Source of the DNA: Nyssa sinensis
Taxonomy: Eukaryota; Streptophyta; Magnoliopsida; Cornales; Nyssaceae
DNA: 64,000 bases
Direction of reading: 5' to 3'
Assembly (NCBI GenBank): GCA_008638375.1
Contig: CM018047.1
Span: 51,964,679-52,028,678, forward strand
Shown here in pieces: positions 44,707-58,215 of this stretch. How positions within the stretch are numbered: position 1 is the first letter of the stretch; the number at the start of each line of letters is the position of its first letter. The notes beneath the pieces were generated by a model. It did not search any database. It saw only the letters and a list, made by a program, of their open reading frames with translations, and was not told the origin of the DNA. The position numbers and the translations under genes were made by a program.

Positions 44707-47009
44707 CTGACCCCCTAGCCCTGCCCCACCTTGACCCCGCCTAAGTAACAATGCTAAATTTTTTTAAAGAAAAATCATCCGTTCAATTAAAGAAATTGTC
44801 TACAAAATAGATCAGAAAAATCAAATTTTGCTTTAAATTCTACCCTTTGCTCAAATTTTTTCAATAAACAAACTAGGGAAAATTAACAATCAACAATAGA
44901 AAAATAGTCAGGATAGATGATGAACAATCAACAATCACAGAAAAATCAAAAAATCACAATTGAGGCAAACATACATAATGAGATTAAAAGACATAAGACA
45001 CAAAAAAAAAAAAAATTATCAACAGACAAATATAAAAGAAAAGAAAAGGAAAGAAGACACACCAGTTATCAAATTTTCGATTATTGACGGAACCAACGAC
45101 GACAACAGGAACCCACAAAGACAAAAAAAGCCTCAAACATGTGATGGCAACGAAACAAGAACATTAATAAAGAAGTCGATGGAACAACAATGTGATCTCC
45201 ATGATGTTGCGATCTCGACGATGATGAAATGAGGACGGAATGAAAATCCAGTGAACTTTACACAAAGATATTTTAGTAAATTAATTATATAAACAGGGTG
45301 AAAAAGGACAAGCCTTCCCCAAATTAATTCCAAACCCATGATGGGGGTATAGTATTGCTCCCCAATTATGATCCATCTCCATTTAAGCCTCTCCAAATCT
45401 GTATTATTAGAAGCGGGACGAACAACTTGCCATCCCTGCTCATAGCCCCCACGAAACTATGTCTTCCCGCAGCTATAAAGAGCTACTTTTGAGAAGCCAT
45501 TGGGAGTACTGCGTAATGCATATGAATAAATGCCCCTCAACTTTATTTTATTGACCAAACATTTCCTTGCACCTTTATCACTAGAGCTCTTCTTTTGACG
45601 TGCTGCTTCGACTCTCTTCCGTATCCTGGATTCCAGTCTCATCCACTCCACAAAGACAAATATTTATATTATTTTATTCACCCACTCAATTTTGTCCGAA
45701 TGCTCAAAATTGTTGTTGCTTGGCCCTTTTTTGTTCTTTGCGTTTAAGGTTTGAACGATTCGGATTTTGAGTTTAGGGTTTTTGTTAGTTTGGATTTTTG
45801 AGTGAGTGAGGGAGGGTTTTTTACTTTGGTTTTTGAGATTTCAATTTCGCCAGTTAGAGTTTTGTGTGTGTTTTTTTGTGAAGATTGCAACGACTTGTGT
45901 TCGAAGTTCGAGTAGGTAATGATTTTTTTTTTTGCTTTGGTGAATTGAAATGAGTTTTACTGTGTGTACAATATTGATTTTGTAACCAATATTGATTTTG
46001 CCAATTTAAACTGATCGATTGAATATATATTTCTTCATGATTGTGTATTTGTCCCTTTTTAAGTATGCACTACAATGCCTAATTTGAATGACTGTAATGA
46101 TGGTTCTCAATTTTGTTCTATTATGTAATATGTTGTGCCTAATTTGAATAGTTGTGTTGATATTTTCTAATTTTGTTTCATTCTATTAATATATTATCCC
46201 TATTTTTATATTTTTCATCGCCATCATCCATTATTTTAATCATTCATTTATATTCTATGAAATTAAAGACATGACGGTAACAACTTTTTTTATATTTTCC
46301 TGCAGTTACATAATATACTCAAATTTTAAATAAAATTGGAAGCAATAAAAATTTTAAATTTATAAATAAAATTAGAACAATAAATTGGATCATTCAAATT
46401 TGAGTTTTAATATAGAATAAATGTAAGGAAAAGTAAAAATATCAAACAAAACTTAATAATTTAAAATAATAAAATAATATTAATATTTGAATAAACTCTT
46501 GAAAATTCTGTAATTGTTTAGACAAAATTGATTCTTTAAAGTTCTATATAGAACACTTTAATATAATTTTAACAAAGATAAATTGAAGATGCTCTTACAA
46601 CACTGCCACCATGTGTCACATATCAATATTCATGCAACGAGATGCAGTCATTTGAGTGAAATGCAACATAGAATGATTAAATATAGATTATATTTTATAT
46701 ATATATATAATTTAATATTTAATATTTAATAATATAATATATTGAGGAAAGTTAGAAAACATTATTTAATTTATAAATTGTAGATTATAATAAAATTATT
46801 AATATTTATTTTATTGAGTTAAAAAAAATTTAATTAATTTTACCAAACAACAACTAATACTATCCATTAAATTATGTAAGACAAAATCATTTTTTATGCA
46901 CTAAAATCACTTTCGAATAAACGCTTAATAAGTAATCATGTCATAATAAATTATTTTAAAATGTATACATTCAAACACATATAATCTGTTTTACAAAATC
47001 AATTTTATA
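44707..47009. other. intergenic region, possible gene remnant
   Basis: No recognised protein. The part 44880-45070 is A-rich. A 64-codon frame at 45651-45457 (-) is unlike anything I know. On the plus strand 45680-45918 looks like a 5' leader ending in a donor-like GTAG|GTAATG, without a following exon. The rest is AT rich up to the element 3 target site. Confidence 0.35.
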
Positions 47010-47014
47010 GAAAC
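47010..47014 (+). other. target-site duplication GAAAC (left), element 3
   Basis: GAAAC precedes TGATAT at 47015 and follows GCATCA at 58826-58830. Confidence 0.93.
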
Positions 47015-47624
47015 TGATATACCATAAAAGAGCAGGCCAATCAGCACTTGACACGTATGACCATAATCCAACTCATGCTCGGCCAACACGGTTCTCACTC
47101 AGCCAATGACTAAAAGCTCAAGTATACAGATCATCACAAAAGGTCGGAAGTAATCGAACATATGCCTTCAGAGCACATATATCCGGACAAGGGTCTCAGA
47201 ACTGATCACAGGATCTAAACCAACGCTTCAGACCTCGTCACCGCCTTAGCGGATGCCGAGCACGGAATAAGGAAGCAGTCTTCAACAAGGAAACAGCCTT
47301 CAACAAGGAAACTACCATCTATAGTTATCTCTATGCAATATTCCACAAGGTAACTGCAATCTCTGATGATCAAATCCCTATATTCATGGCTCCGAATCCT
47401 AATCAACTTAGGAAGGCCACGGTCTATAAATTAAACCCTAAAGGTACGCTTTATTTTTCATGCTCATTCTTTTGGCTTTCAATACAGTCTTTCAATTCCT
47501 TTTACTTACTTAAGCATCGGAGCAGTTACCGCCAGAGCCAATCCGGTGGTCCTCTGATTGTCTTTCTGAGTGTTCTACAGGTCACGGAGCCCACACTTAT
47601 TGCGAGTCAAAAAGTGCAGCATCA
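47015..47624 (+). repeat. 5' LTR of element 3 (610 bp)
   Basis: TGATAT...GCATCA. It has the same length as the 3' LTR, with 23 differences counted by eye, all transitions. Confidence 0.95.
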
Positions 47625-47627
47625 GTT

Positions 47628-47647
47628 TGGCACCGTCTGTGGGAACG
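47628..47647 (+). other. primer binding site, element 3
   Basis: TGGCACCGTCTGTGGGAACG, one G-to-A change from the site in element 2. Confidence 0.8.
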
Positions 47648-47702
47648 ACTAATCTCCAAAGTGCTCTATTCATAAACTCATCCCTTTCCTCACCAGAAAA
47701 CC

Positions 47703-50069
47703 ATGGCACCAAATCTCCGACTGCGACAGAATTCTCAGAATTCGCAAAACTCTCAACGTCAGCCACCTGCTCCTCGTACAAAGGGACCAGCGGTCAATCC
47801 TATGTGACAAGAGATCGAATCGATCAAACGACACAATGAACTGGTGCAGGAACAGTTGCTTGCCATCACTAGAACGCTGGCAACACTCACGCAAAACTAA
47901 GCAGCGGGTTCTCCTAACCCGCCGGTCAACTTCGCTGCAGGAACACAACCTCCTGTTGCCATGGAGAATGAAGAACTTCATGGGCAGGCTCCCAATAACC
48001 AGCCCGGGCACCCCCAGGGTGTTACCCGCGTTGGCAGGGATTCACAACCGTCAGCAGCTCCAGGCTGGGGAACATCAGCCTTCGTTCCTGACGTCCATTA
48101 CCGGAGCACTACTCGAGCCCCAACTCCAAGGGCCTCGGGAGCACATCCGGCACCGCAGGAGCCTCATCCCCATGCAGCACCAATCCCTCCGGTTCGGAAC
48201 CCTCCTCCGTCCGAAGAGCGTACTCAACCCTACTACCCTGAAGCCGAGGCTGTCAGGCAAGGTTCGCAAGATGTCAGACTCAGAGACCCACGGAGGGTAG
48301 AGGAAATTGCCGAGTCTATGGACTGAACAATCGCCTTGAGAGGACCTCAGAACCCTCCAGAGCAAGACGAGTTGGCCAGGCTGCTCGGAAGACTAGCCAC
48401 CCCATTCACTCACGCCATCATGTTAGAAGAGAGGCCCAAAAAGTTTATAGTGCCCAAGTTCACCCTGTACGATGGATCTGGAGATCCAGGAGATCATCTC
48501 TCGCACTACCAGCATACTATGGCCCTCCACGGGGCCTCTGATGCTTTTATGTGCCGAACTTTCATCATCAGCTTAAAGGGAACTGCTCTGAAATGGTTCC
48601 ACAACCTCCCTCCGAACTCGATCACCAGTTTCTACGAGCTCGGTAGACAGTTCTTGGACAGGTTTATGACCAGTAGGAGGCTCAGAAGGGGACCAGAATT
48701 CCTGTTAAATGTCAAGCAGACTAGGGAGGAATCCCTCAGAGCCTACATTGCGCGCTTTAATGCCAAACTCACGGAGATCACTGACTGCAGCCCAAAGTTC
48801 CTTGTAGCAGCCCTAACTGTTGGGCTTGCCCAAGGTGGATTCAGATACTCCTTAACAAAGAGCCCCCCAGCTGACATGGCAGCATTAATGGATCGGGCCA
48901 GAAAGTACATCAACCTGGAAGAAGCCAACTGCACATCCCAGAAGGGCAAAGATCAGACCCAGAGGGACAATCCGAAGAGGGAGGACCACAAGAAGGAGGA
49001 TCACAGAAGAGACTCCAATAAAAAGAAGGCCAGGAGCCCAGAAAAGAGAACAGCTCCCAGAGCTGTGTATAATTCCAGACCAAGGGAGTTCACTAACTTC
49101 ACTCCTTTAAACACCACGCCGAACCAGGTACTTTGGCAGATCCGAGATCGGGAGAACCTGAGGTGGCCGGAACCAATCAAAGGAGATCCCAGCCTTCGGG
49201 ACCAAAGTAAGTATTGTAATTTTCATAAAGATCAGGGACATACAACTAACACATGCAGGACCCTTCGATATGAGATAGAGCAGCTCATAAAGAAGGGGCG
49301 TCTTCGGGAGTTCGTCAAGCAGGACGAAAGGCAGAACCCCCAAGAAGACAAGCCTCAACAACGGCCAGACCAGAGGCTTGAGCAGAGGCAGGAACAAAGG
49401 GAAGGACGAAACGAGCCTCAGAGGCAGAACAACCATGTCATTTACGTCCTCCATGCCGACTCTTCTATCATAGGAATGTCCAACAGGGCCAGAAAGAGAT
49501 ATGCTCGGGAGGCCAGAGCTGCCCCGAACGTATTACAGATCTCCAACGTAGAAAAGAGGCTCAAGCCAGCACCGGAGATCCAATTCACTGAACAAGATCT
49601 AGCAGGGGTACATTGCCCTCACAGTGATGCCCTTGTTATCACCCTCAAAATCGCCAACTGTGAGATCAGGAGAGTCCTGGTCGATACTGGTAGCTCCGTC
49701 AACATATTGTTCTATGAGCCACTTAAACAGATGGGGATGGACCATGACAACGTCAAGCCCACTATTGCCGTGATGGCAGCTTTTGATGGCAATCTCAGCA
49801 CCCCATTGGGGAGAGTCGACCTTCCTACTACTGTAGGAGAGGGTGAAGGGCAGAAGACCACCATCTCGGAGTACATGGTGTTGAACATGAGATCTCCCTA
49901 CAATGTCATAATCGGGAGACCCTGGTTGCACCAGATAGGGGCAGTCACTTCGACCCTCCATCAATGTCTGAAGTACGTCCACAACCAGAACGTTCATTCT
50001 GTCAGAGGGTGTCAGCCAACCTCCCGGGAGTGCCACACTATTGCCCTCAAGGAGAAGGCTCCCAAATAG
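47703..50069 (+). pseudogene. gag-protease, element 3
   Basis: The ATG at 47703 gives MAPNLRLRQ. The whole stretch to 50069 stays in one frame but has stops at 47805, about 47898 and 48324. The Retrotrans_gag block begins near 48420 (YDGSGDPGDHLSHY), the CX2HX4HX4C knuckle is near 49214-49257, and the protease DTGSS is near 49684. It ends with TAG at 50067-50069, followed by AAA TTA instead of the CAA TTA of the other two elements. Confidence 0.92.
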
Positions 50070-53000
50070 AAATTACAGTACACTTGGGATTGTGCAGATC
50101 CGATTCTCACTCACTCTCCCGAGGTGGAGGCTTGCCCATCCAGCATTGAAGAACCCCTTAGCCCAAGGGGACGCAACAGCCGAGCCAAACCTGTTGGTGA
50201 GCCCATCAAAGTATTGGTCAGTTCAGAATCAGAAGGGCGTTATTTATACATTGGCCTAGACCTAACACACACCGAGCAGGAAAAGATAGTCAGGTTCTTG
50301 AAAGACAACCTCTCTATCTTTGCTTGGGAGACCAAAGACATGGAGGGAATAGATCCCAATCTTATAACTCACAAGTTGATGGTGGATCCGGATCACCCGC
50401 CAGTCAGGCAGAAGAGAAGGCCGATTGCTCCTGAACGGCATCGGATTATAAATGAAGAAGTCCAAAGGCTGCTGGAAGCCAGGATGATACGAGAAGTGTC
50501 CTATCCCGAGTGGCTAGCCAACACCGTCCTTGTTAAGAAGAAAAACGGCAAGTGGAGAGTCTGCGTTGATTATACAAACCTCAACAAGGCGTGCCCCAAG
50601 GAGAGCTTTCCACTGTCAAGAATAGACCAACTGGTTGACGCCACTGCGGGGCATGAGCTTATGAGCTTCATGGATGCCTACTCTGGGTACAACCAGATAT
50701 AGATGTACCCACCAGACCAACAGAAAATAACCTTCATAACCGAACGAGGGCTCTACTGCTACAGAGTAATGCCTTTCGGTTTGAAGAACGCTGGAGCCAC
50801 TTATCAGCGGTTGGTGAACAAGATGTTCAACCCACTGCTCGGCAGCACCATGGAGGTATACATCGACGACATGCTGGTAAAGAGTTTGCAGAAAGGCAGT
50901 CATCTCCAGCACTTAGCCCAGACCTTCGATATCCTCAGACAGCACAGGATGAGGCTCAACCCCTCGAAATGTACCTTCGGAGTTACGAAAGGAAAATTCT
51001 TAGGATACATTGTTTCTCAGAGGGGTATCGAAGCAGACCCCACTCAAATCCAAGCTTTGATTAGACTGAAGTCACCAAGAACCAAAAAGGAAATTCAGGC
51101 ACTGAATGGCAGAATTGCGGCACTGAGCAGATTTATATCCAAATCCACTGATCGCTGCCTACCTTTCTTCAAAGCTCTGAAGGGCAGCAAAGCTTTGCAG
51201 TGGATGAAAGAATGCGAGAAATCCTTTTAAGAACTAAAGGAGTATCTAGCCTCTCCAAAGCTCCTGTCAAAACCAGTACAAGGAGAAAAGCTACTCTTGT
51301 ACCTTGCAGTTTCTGAAAACGCGGTCAGCTCTGCATTAATCAGACAGGACAGGAGAGTGCAGAGGCCCATATTCTACGTTAGTAGGGCATTACTTGACAC
51401 GGAAAGAAGATATCCTGAAATAGAAAAGCTGGCCTATGCCTTGGTCATATCAGCTCAGAAGCTTCGGCCTTATTTCCAAGCCCATCCAATCGAGATCCCA
51501 ACTGCCTATCCTCTGAAGCCAATACCAAGGAAACCTGAGGTATCGAGAAGATTGGTGAAGTGGTCTGTGGAGCTAGGGGAATTCGACATATCATATGTAC
51601 CTCGAAACTCCATCAAAGGGCAGACCTTAGCTGATTTTGTTGCCGAGTTCACCCCGGCACTTCAAAACAAGGCACAACTCACCAAAACCTCGGGAACCTG
51701 GCTGCTATATATTGATGGATTGTCAATCGATCAAGGTTCAGGAGTAGGCCTGGTACTACAGTCCCCTGATGGGCTCATGTCAAAAAAAGCACTTAGCTTG
51801 GGATTCAAAGCTTCTAATAATGAAGCAGAATATGAAGCCCTAATCTTAGGCATGAAGCTTGCCATGGAATGCGAAGCTCAGAACCTCGATGTCTTCTCTG
51901 ACTCCCAACTAGTGGTAAGCCAAGTCTTGGGAGAATTCGCCATTAAAGATGATAGGATGCTCCGGTACTCCGAACTAGTGAACTATTTGAGGCATTCCTT
52001 CCAGACATTTACTATCCAAAAAATTGAGAGAAGCCAGAATTGCAGAGCAGATGCTTTGGCTAACATGGCCTTCCGTCTCAAGTCTGAAGCAAACTCCACA
52101 ATAAAAATCTCCTTTCAGCCAGGATCTAGCATTGAGGAAGTCCAAATTGCTCAAATTGATGAACAGCCCCAGAACTAGATGACTCCAATCCTCTAGTACC
52201 TAAGATCTGGGCCCTTCCCAGAAGACAAAAATAAAGCCAGGAGAATCCGAATCAGAGCAGCTCGGTACCTGATCCTGAACAACAAGCTTTACAGAAGGTC
52301 GTATTCTCAACCTTTGCTAAAATGCTTAGCTCCAGACGAGTCACAATATGTCTTGGCTGAAATACACGAGGGAATTTGCGGGAATCATAATGGGGGCAGA
52401 ACTATAGCCCACCGAGCTCTATCTCAGGGCTATTATTGGCCTGGCATGTTGAAACAAGCTAAGGAATATGTTCGGAAGTGCGACAAATGCCAGAGATTTG
52501 CCCCGTATCAACATCAGCCTCATCACGAGCTTATCCCGATTCCTAGTCCTTGGCCCTTTGCTCAGTGGGGGATGGACATCGTGGGTCCATTACCAAAGGC
52601 TCCTTCAAACAGGAAATATCTCTTGGTGGCCATCGACTACTTCTCTAAATGGGCCGAAGCTGAACTTCTAACACATATCACAAAGAAGGAAGGCGAGTAA
52701 TTCACCTAGAAAAATATTGTTTGCAGGTTCGGCGTACCACGTGTGATTAGTTCTGATAATGGGACACAATTCACTGCTAAAGGCTTCAAGAAATTCTGTG
52801 AAAATCTCAACATTAGGCAGCACTTTGCCTCTCCAGGCCATCCACAAGCAAATGGGCAAGCAGAGGTCACCAACCGAACAATCCTCGACGGGTTAAAGAA
52901 AAGGTTGGAACAGGCCAAAAGAAAGTGGGCAGAGGAACTCCTTGGAGTTCTTTGGGCCTACAGGACAACCAGAAGAACTCCCACCTCTGAAACTCCCTTC

Positions 53001-53411
53001 TCACTAGCCTATGGGACAGAAGCAGTAATTCCGGTTGAGATCGGTATGCCAACCCTGAGGACTGAAGCCTTTGAGCAGGAATCCAATGATCAGCAGCTGA
53101 TGGAAAACTTGGATTTGCTCGAAGAGAGAAGGGATCAAGCCAGCATCAGGATAGAAGCCTATCAACAGAGAATGGTCAACAAATCCAAGGTAGGACTCAA
53201 GACAGTCAGCTTTCAAGTTGGAGACTTTGTTTTAAGAAGAGTCTTTCAAAACACTAAGGATCCCACCATGGGAAAGTTGTCACCAAACTGGGAAGGCCCC
53301 TACAAAGTAACAAAGGTTGTTCGGCCTACCACCTACTGGCTAGAATACATGACTGGGAAGCCTACTCCTAGGCTATGGAACGTGGAACACTTACGGAAGT
53401 ATTATCAATAG
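50070..53411 (+). pseudogene. pol, element 3
   Basis: Continues the gag frame to 53411 with no net frameshift. Stops at 50700 (Gln), 51228 (Gln), 52176 (Trp), 52194 (Gln), 52698 and 52707 (Trp) break it. The intact YIDD lies near 50860. Two RNase H regions follow, the second with a YIDGLS block near 51710 where others have DGSS or DRSS. Integrase lies at about 52360-52930. The frame ends without a chromodomain, like the other copies. Confidence 0.93.
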
Positions 53412-53439
53412 AGATGTTTCTTTTACTTCCATAGAATGT

Positions 53440-54150
53440 TCATCAATAATGCACAGGCCTCCAGAGCCTGGTCCATAATGTACAAGTCTTTGCACTTGGT
53501 CCATCTATAAATGCACAGGCCTCCAGAGCCTGGTCCATAATATACAAATCTTTGCACTTGGTCCATCTATAAATGCACAGGCCTCTAGAGCCTGGTCCAT
53601 AATGTACAAGTCTTCGCACTTGGCCCATCTATAAATGCATAAGCCTCTAGAGCCTGGTCCATAATGTACAAGTCTTAGCACTTGGTCCATCTATAAATGC
53701 ACAAGCCTCCAGAGCCTGGTCCATAATGTACAAGTCTTCGCACTTGGTCCATCTATAAATTCACAGGCCTCTAGAGCCTGGTTCATAATGTACAAGTCTT
53801 CGCACTTGGTCCATCTATAAATGCACAGGCCTCTAGAGTCTGGTCTATAATGTACAAGTCTTTACGCTTGGTCCATCTATAAATGCACAGGCCTCCAGAG
53901 CCTGGTCCATAATGTACAAGTCTCGGTACTTGGTCCATCTATAATGCACAGGCCTCTAGAGCCTGGTCCATAATGTACAAGTCTCAGTACTTGGTCCATC
54001 TGTAATGCACAGGCCTCCAGAGCCTGGTCCATAACGTACAGGTCTTAAATACTTGGTCCATCTCTTAATGCGCAGGCCTCCAGAGCTTGGTCCATCCTAA
54101 TGCACAGGCCTTCCGAGCCTGGTCCGTCTTCAATTAGCAGACTCTGTGAT
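53440..54150. repeat. tandem hairpin array after pol, element 3
   Basis: About nine 62-bp units, each a dimer of two 31-bp halves. One half holds CAGGCCTCCAGAGCCTG, the other CAAGTCTTTGCACTTGG; both are inverted pairs. The linker is GTCCATCTATAAATG or GTCCATAATGTA. It has the same position as the arrays in elements 1 and 2 but a different repeat organisation. Confidence 0.92.
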
Positions 54151-54729
54151 CCAGTCCGTCCAAAGGCAGAAGTTCTAAGCATCTTCGACTAAAACTCACG
54201 CAAGTCTCCCAGATCTGAACTCCTCAAAGCTGACACTTAGCTTATTTTGCTTATCTACCAACGAGCAACAAACATTACAAGTGCCGAACAGATTTGAAGA
54301 ATACTATTTTGAAACTTCAAGTTTTGTGCAAAGTTTCTTTGATCTATTCTTAAGGCATAAAGAGGAGTTATTTATCAAAAGTGCACAAAAGGGTGATCTA
54401 ACTCAGAAAAGCACATTCAAACAGAAAAGAACATCAGATCTGACAAAAAAGAACTCAATTTTATTGATGATTCAGAAGATTTACATCAGTACAACAAAGA
54501 CTGGAAATAAAACAGAGGCTACAATAAATACATCGTTACATAGGCTACTACAGAAGCTGCTACATCACTACAATTTGCAACATCACGACTTTCTTCCTCG
54601 GATGATAAAGGGGTACAGGATCCAAACTTCCATTATCGCCGCTGGCGGCTTCATTTAAAAGGAAGGAATCTCGAACCCCAATCTGCATCAAGGAGCACCC
54701 AGGCCATTTCATCATCACTATCATTGATC
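54151..54729. other. element 3 internal sequence with no recognised gene
   Basis: Lies between the hairpin array and the end of antisense ORF B. No conserved ORF on either strand. Confidence 0.5.
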
Positions 54730-55061
54730 TCACGACCAACGGATGATGAGGGCTCTGGGTCTCAGGGGACCGCCATTCAGCTTCCTCACATCAGTTGTCA
54801 CACCCCAACCGATTGGAGCAAGGGTCTCTGATAAGACATGAAGAAGAGGAGGCACCCCACTTTCGTCTTCATCACCAACGCTCCAAGCCTTGGTTGAATC
54901 AAGGAGCCTCCACCACCAATCGGAGGAATCTCGACCGGATGCCAAGATGGACAAGAGGATTTGTGCCTCCTTCAATCCTTCCTTGGAGACTGAAAAAGGG
55001 GAAGGTTAACTTTCGGCCACGGTTTAATCATTCCTAACTCAGACAAAGAATCGCCAATCAT
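54730..55061 (-). pseudogene. antisense ORF B, element 3 (frameshifted)
   Basis: Counterpart of 5624-5283 in element 1. It starts with the conserved M-I-x-D at 55061. A frame change near 54975 separates it from the second half (WWRLLDSTKAWSVGDEDES ... LRPRALIIRW). The minus-strand TATATATA at 55172-55165 is about 105 bp upstream, as in element 1. Family unknown. Confidence 0.5.
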
Positions 55062-55164
55062 CTCCGGGCGAAACGACAAACTTCCAACAACATCTAGAGT
55101 CTCTCTTACAAGGGAACAATTTGGGAACAAGAAGGTTAAGCGCAACTGTATGCCCTCGTTTCCA

Positions 55165-55172
55165 TATATATA
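55165..55172 (-). promoter_or_regulatory. TATA box for antisense ORF B, element 3
   Basis: TATATATA on the minus strand, in the same flanking sequence (GACTTCAAGGGTC) as in element 1. Confidence 0.45.
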
Positions 55173-55298
55173 GACCCTTGAAGTCCAAAAGCCACCCAAC
55201 TGAACCGTCGCAACGCTGAAAAAGAGATTGGTCTCGAAATCCCAAACGACAATCGAATAAATAAACGGTGCATTAAATGTGCCCCTTCGATATACCAA

Positions 55299-55878
55299 GA
55301 GACAGGGTATAAAACTCTTTGAACAAAAAACTATAGTAGCAAAAAAGGGGGAAGCAAAGTCTAAATGTGCAAACCTCCCATCCAGTATACAGACCTCCTA
55401 GTCTCATCTATTTTAGGATAGGCCAGTCATACGGCAAAGGTCAACAGTTCAGATATATCCTGATCCTAAGACAGCATGCCGGTCATCATAATGATGAGCA
55501 CAAGACTAGCTGGTTATCTTCACAAGCCCTTGGTTCAGAGCAGTCTATCTCAGAGCTCTACAAAAGTTTACTCCCACTCTATTGGGCTCTGTCTATCTGA
55601 TTATGTTTGCTTTCTTATCTTATTATGATGAGACAATTGAAGTTAATCTACATTCATTATTCAATGACAAGTATCGAAACTCAAAAAGCAACTATTGACT
55701 GCTGGACAGTTGATCTAACATGCAAGAGGCTCAGAATGGCTACACTTACAACGAAGTTGCATAGAAGGAAAGAACACAAGAAGAATCTGAAGGAAAATCA
55801 ATTTTACTGATCAAAAGTATAGATTCCTTACATTAAAGGGGAAATAACAAAAAACAAAATCAAAAAGCCCATAAAGCC
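55299..55878. other. element 3 internal sequence between the antisense genes
   Basis: No recognised gene. It would contain the 3' end of antisense gene A and the promoter side of antisense ORF B. Confidence 0.45.
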
Positions 55879-57791
55879 TCAAGCCTTATCAGAAGGGCCT
55901 GGGTCCTCTTCCAAATTAAGGGCAGTAGCCCCAGCCGTCTTGTACGGGTCAGGACCAGACGAGGCAGGTTCAGGAGGAACGATTGACGACACGTCAAAAT
56001 TTGGGAACTGAGCCTGAAATCTAGTTCGGAAGCTTTCAAAGCCAAACCGGATCAGGTCATCACCCATCTGTTCAACTTCCTCTTTCAATTCCGTCTCAGT
56101 CTCAACCTTGGCATGATCAATTGTCTCCTGAACCTTCTGATCGAAGGAATTTCGGAGCTCAACCAACTCCGCCTGAAGACCCTCAACTTGCCGAGCATAT
56201 ATGTCTTTCTCAGACTCTGCCACGGCAAGGTTGGTGCTAGCTTCCTTCAGACCCTCCTCAGCAGTCTGAACCTTGGATCGGGCTGTTCCAAGCTCCAGCC
56301 TAATCTCGTCCATTTCAGCCTTCAGTTTCTTAGCCTCCTCGAGGCTCATGGGAGTCACCATCAAGGCAGCCAAACTAAGCATGCTCTACACAAGGCAAGA
56401 CAGACAAGTTAAATGGAACGAACAAACCAACAGAAAAGACAAGAAAAGCTTCAAAAGTTACCCTCATCTAGAGATTCATCATCTTAGTCATCAGCTTTGA
56501 GGGGTTGTCCCCTCTGTATCGATGAGGGCCCTGAGCCCATATTTGATCAAGTGCCTTCTTGGCAATTTGATAGTCCGGCTCATCGAACGGCTCGGACGGT
56601 ACAGCAGGTGCTTTCCCCTTCCTAGTCCTTCTGCTCGGACCGGAAGGGGCAGGAGGAACGGCCGAAACAGGGACGGCAGGCTCGGCCTCCTCAGCCTCGG
56701 CAAGGGCTGGCTCGGGAGGGCCAGAGATCAACCTTCTTCTTTTTACTTCAAGGGGGGTATCAGGCTCAGCTCGGGAGGAAGCCTCCCCCACCACTTGGGC
56801 CTCCGCCGCTGCCCACTTCGACGTCAGCCTCTTTTTGAGCTCTGCAGTTCGAGCAGCCATCAAGTTCTCCGGAGTTATAATAACAGTATGAGCCTGGTTA
56901 GAAGTCGAAAGCAGCACTCGATACTGATCTTGAAGCACGTCGGTAAACTCGGACCTCCTCCAAGCACTCCTGACTGCACATAAGTAAAGAATGATATATT
57001 AGTTTATCAGTTCGGAAGGCATAACAAAGCTAAAGCAAACCTAAGGGAATAAGCCTCACCCTTATTACCCGTAACACGGGGGAATAGCGAGGCCCTCCGT
57101 CTTGGAAGTCTTCATGCTCCTATCCTCCTCCGATGAAGAGGTACCACTTCTTTCACGTTTTATTGGAAGTAGGAACGGAGGACAGGGGACGGAACCCCTT
57201 TTCAAAGGACATGTAGAAAAGACCTTCTGCCTGCTTGAACTTTAGATCCATATTGCTACGGATCAAGTCCAGGGACACATCCACCTTGTTTTGGTGTCCC
57301 AACACTACAAACCCTAGAAGCTGCCGCCAGCTATTAAGATTCAGGTCGGCAGGGCAGAGCTTGTACCAACAAAAGAATCGCCTGACTAAATCCGGCAATA
57401 GGAGTCTCAAGCCCATTTCAAACCAGGCAAGATAAACACAAATCTCCCCGGCTTCAACATTTTGGGGACGATCCATGGGGCCTGGCACTCTGCAGGTCAC
57501 ATTTGGGGGAAAATTGTATTTTACCCTCTACTCGTCCAGAAGGCTCTGAGTAACAGCACTCTCACCCTCTTCTCTATGGGAAGACCTACCAGAGGTCTCC
57601 CCAGCCCTGTCTCGGGGCTCTTCAAAGGCATCGACTATCCTAACCTCAGGACTAGGGGGAGGTTCAACAGGCCTCTCCCCAATATCTGCGGGAGCAAGGT
57701 TACCTACATCTTTCACAGGAGACGGTATAGCCATCTCAGAAGGATTTCCTACTCCCTCACTTACAATTGGGGATTCAAAAGGAGCAGACAT
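55879..57791 (-). pseudogene. antisense gene A, element 3 (three exons, a few nonsense codons)
   Basis: Exon 1 is 57791-57060, exon 2 is 56973-56462 and exon 3 is 56385-55879, by alignment to element 2. Donors are GTGAGG and GTAACT; acceptors are TGTGCAG and TTGTGTAG. Exon 1 has the same VRIVDAFEE block and WFEMGLRLLLP, NSWRQLLGF domain, with in-frame stops near 57525 and 57153, the second fitting TGG to TGA. Exon 2 is Pro-rich and basic and has a TAG near its end. Exon 3 is a coiled coil followed by FESFRTRFQAQFPNFDVSS, a block shared with elements 1 and 2, and is open to its own stop. The TATAAATA at 57968-57961 lies about 170 bp upstream. Confidence 0.75.
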
Positions 57792-57960
57792 TATTCCCGG
57801 ACTTAAGAAGAAAGAAGCAAGAGAAGAGAAAAAATCAGTCGAACCTGTTCTAACTCAAGAAATCGGTATTCTTCAAGGTCGCACAAACCAACAATGGCGG
57901 ATGAAATCTTCCAGCACAGTGAAAATGACGGGGAAAAGGTCATTTCAAAATCTCACCCCG

Positions 57961-57968
57961 TATTTATA
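57961..57968 (-). promoter_or_regulatory. TATA box for antisense gene A, element 3
   Basis: TATAAATA on the minus strand, about 170 bp upstream of the ATG at 57791. Confidence 0.55.
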
Positions 57969-58193
57969 AGCACAGTATCAGAAGGGACCCACTAAGCCCA
58001 AACGCCATGACGGTTCGGAACAATGATGATTTCGAGAAACCCAACTATCGGCCCAGTACAATGATGACCTTGAAAAGACCTAATCTTCGGCTGCGCAATA
58101 AATGGCACCCCAACAGTTGCCTTGGAAGGTGAACAGGCAGGACACATGACTCTCCGGAAAAGGCTTAGCCCTAGTTGCTTGTTAGCATCAAAC

Positions 58194-58215
58194 TAGGACT
58201 TAGGGAGGGAGTAAC
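58194..58215 (+). other. polypurine tract, element 3
   Basis: GGACTTAGGGAGGGAGTAAC, directly left of the 3' LTR. Confidence 0.8.

Noticed and set aside
45457..45651. Minus-strand ORF of 64 codons
   Set aside because: Not recognised, no homologue in the window and no supporting gene structure. Kept only as a remark in the intergenic entry.
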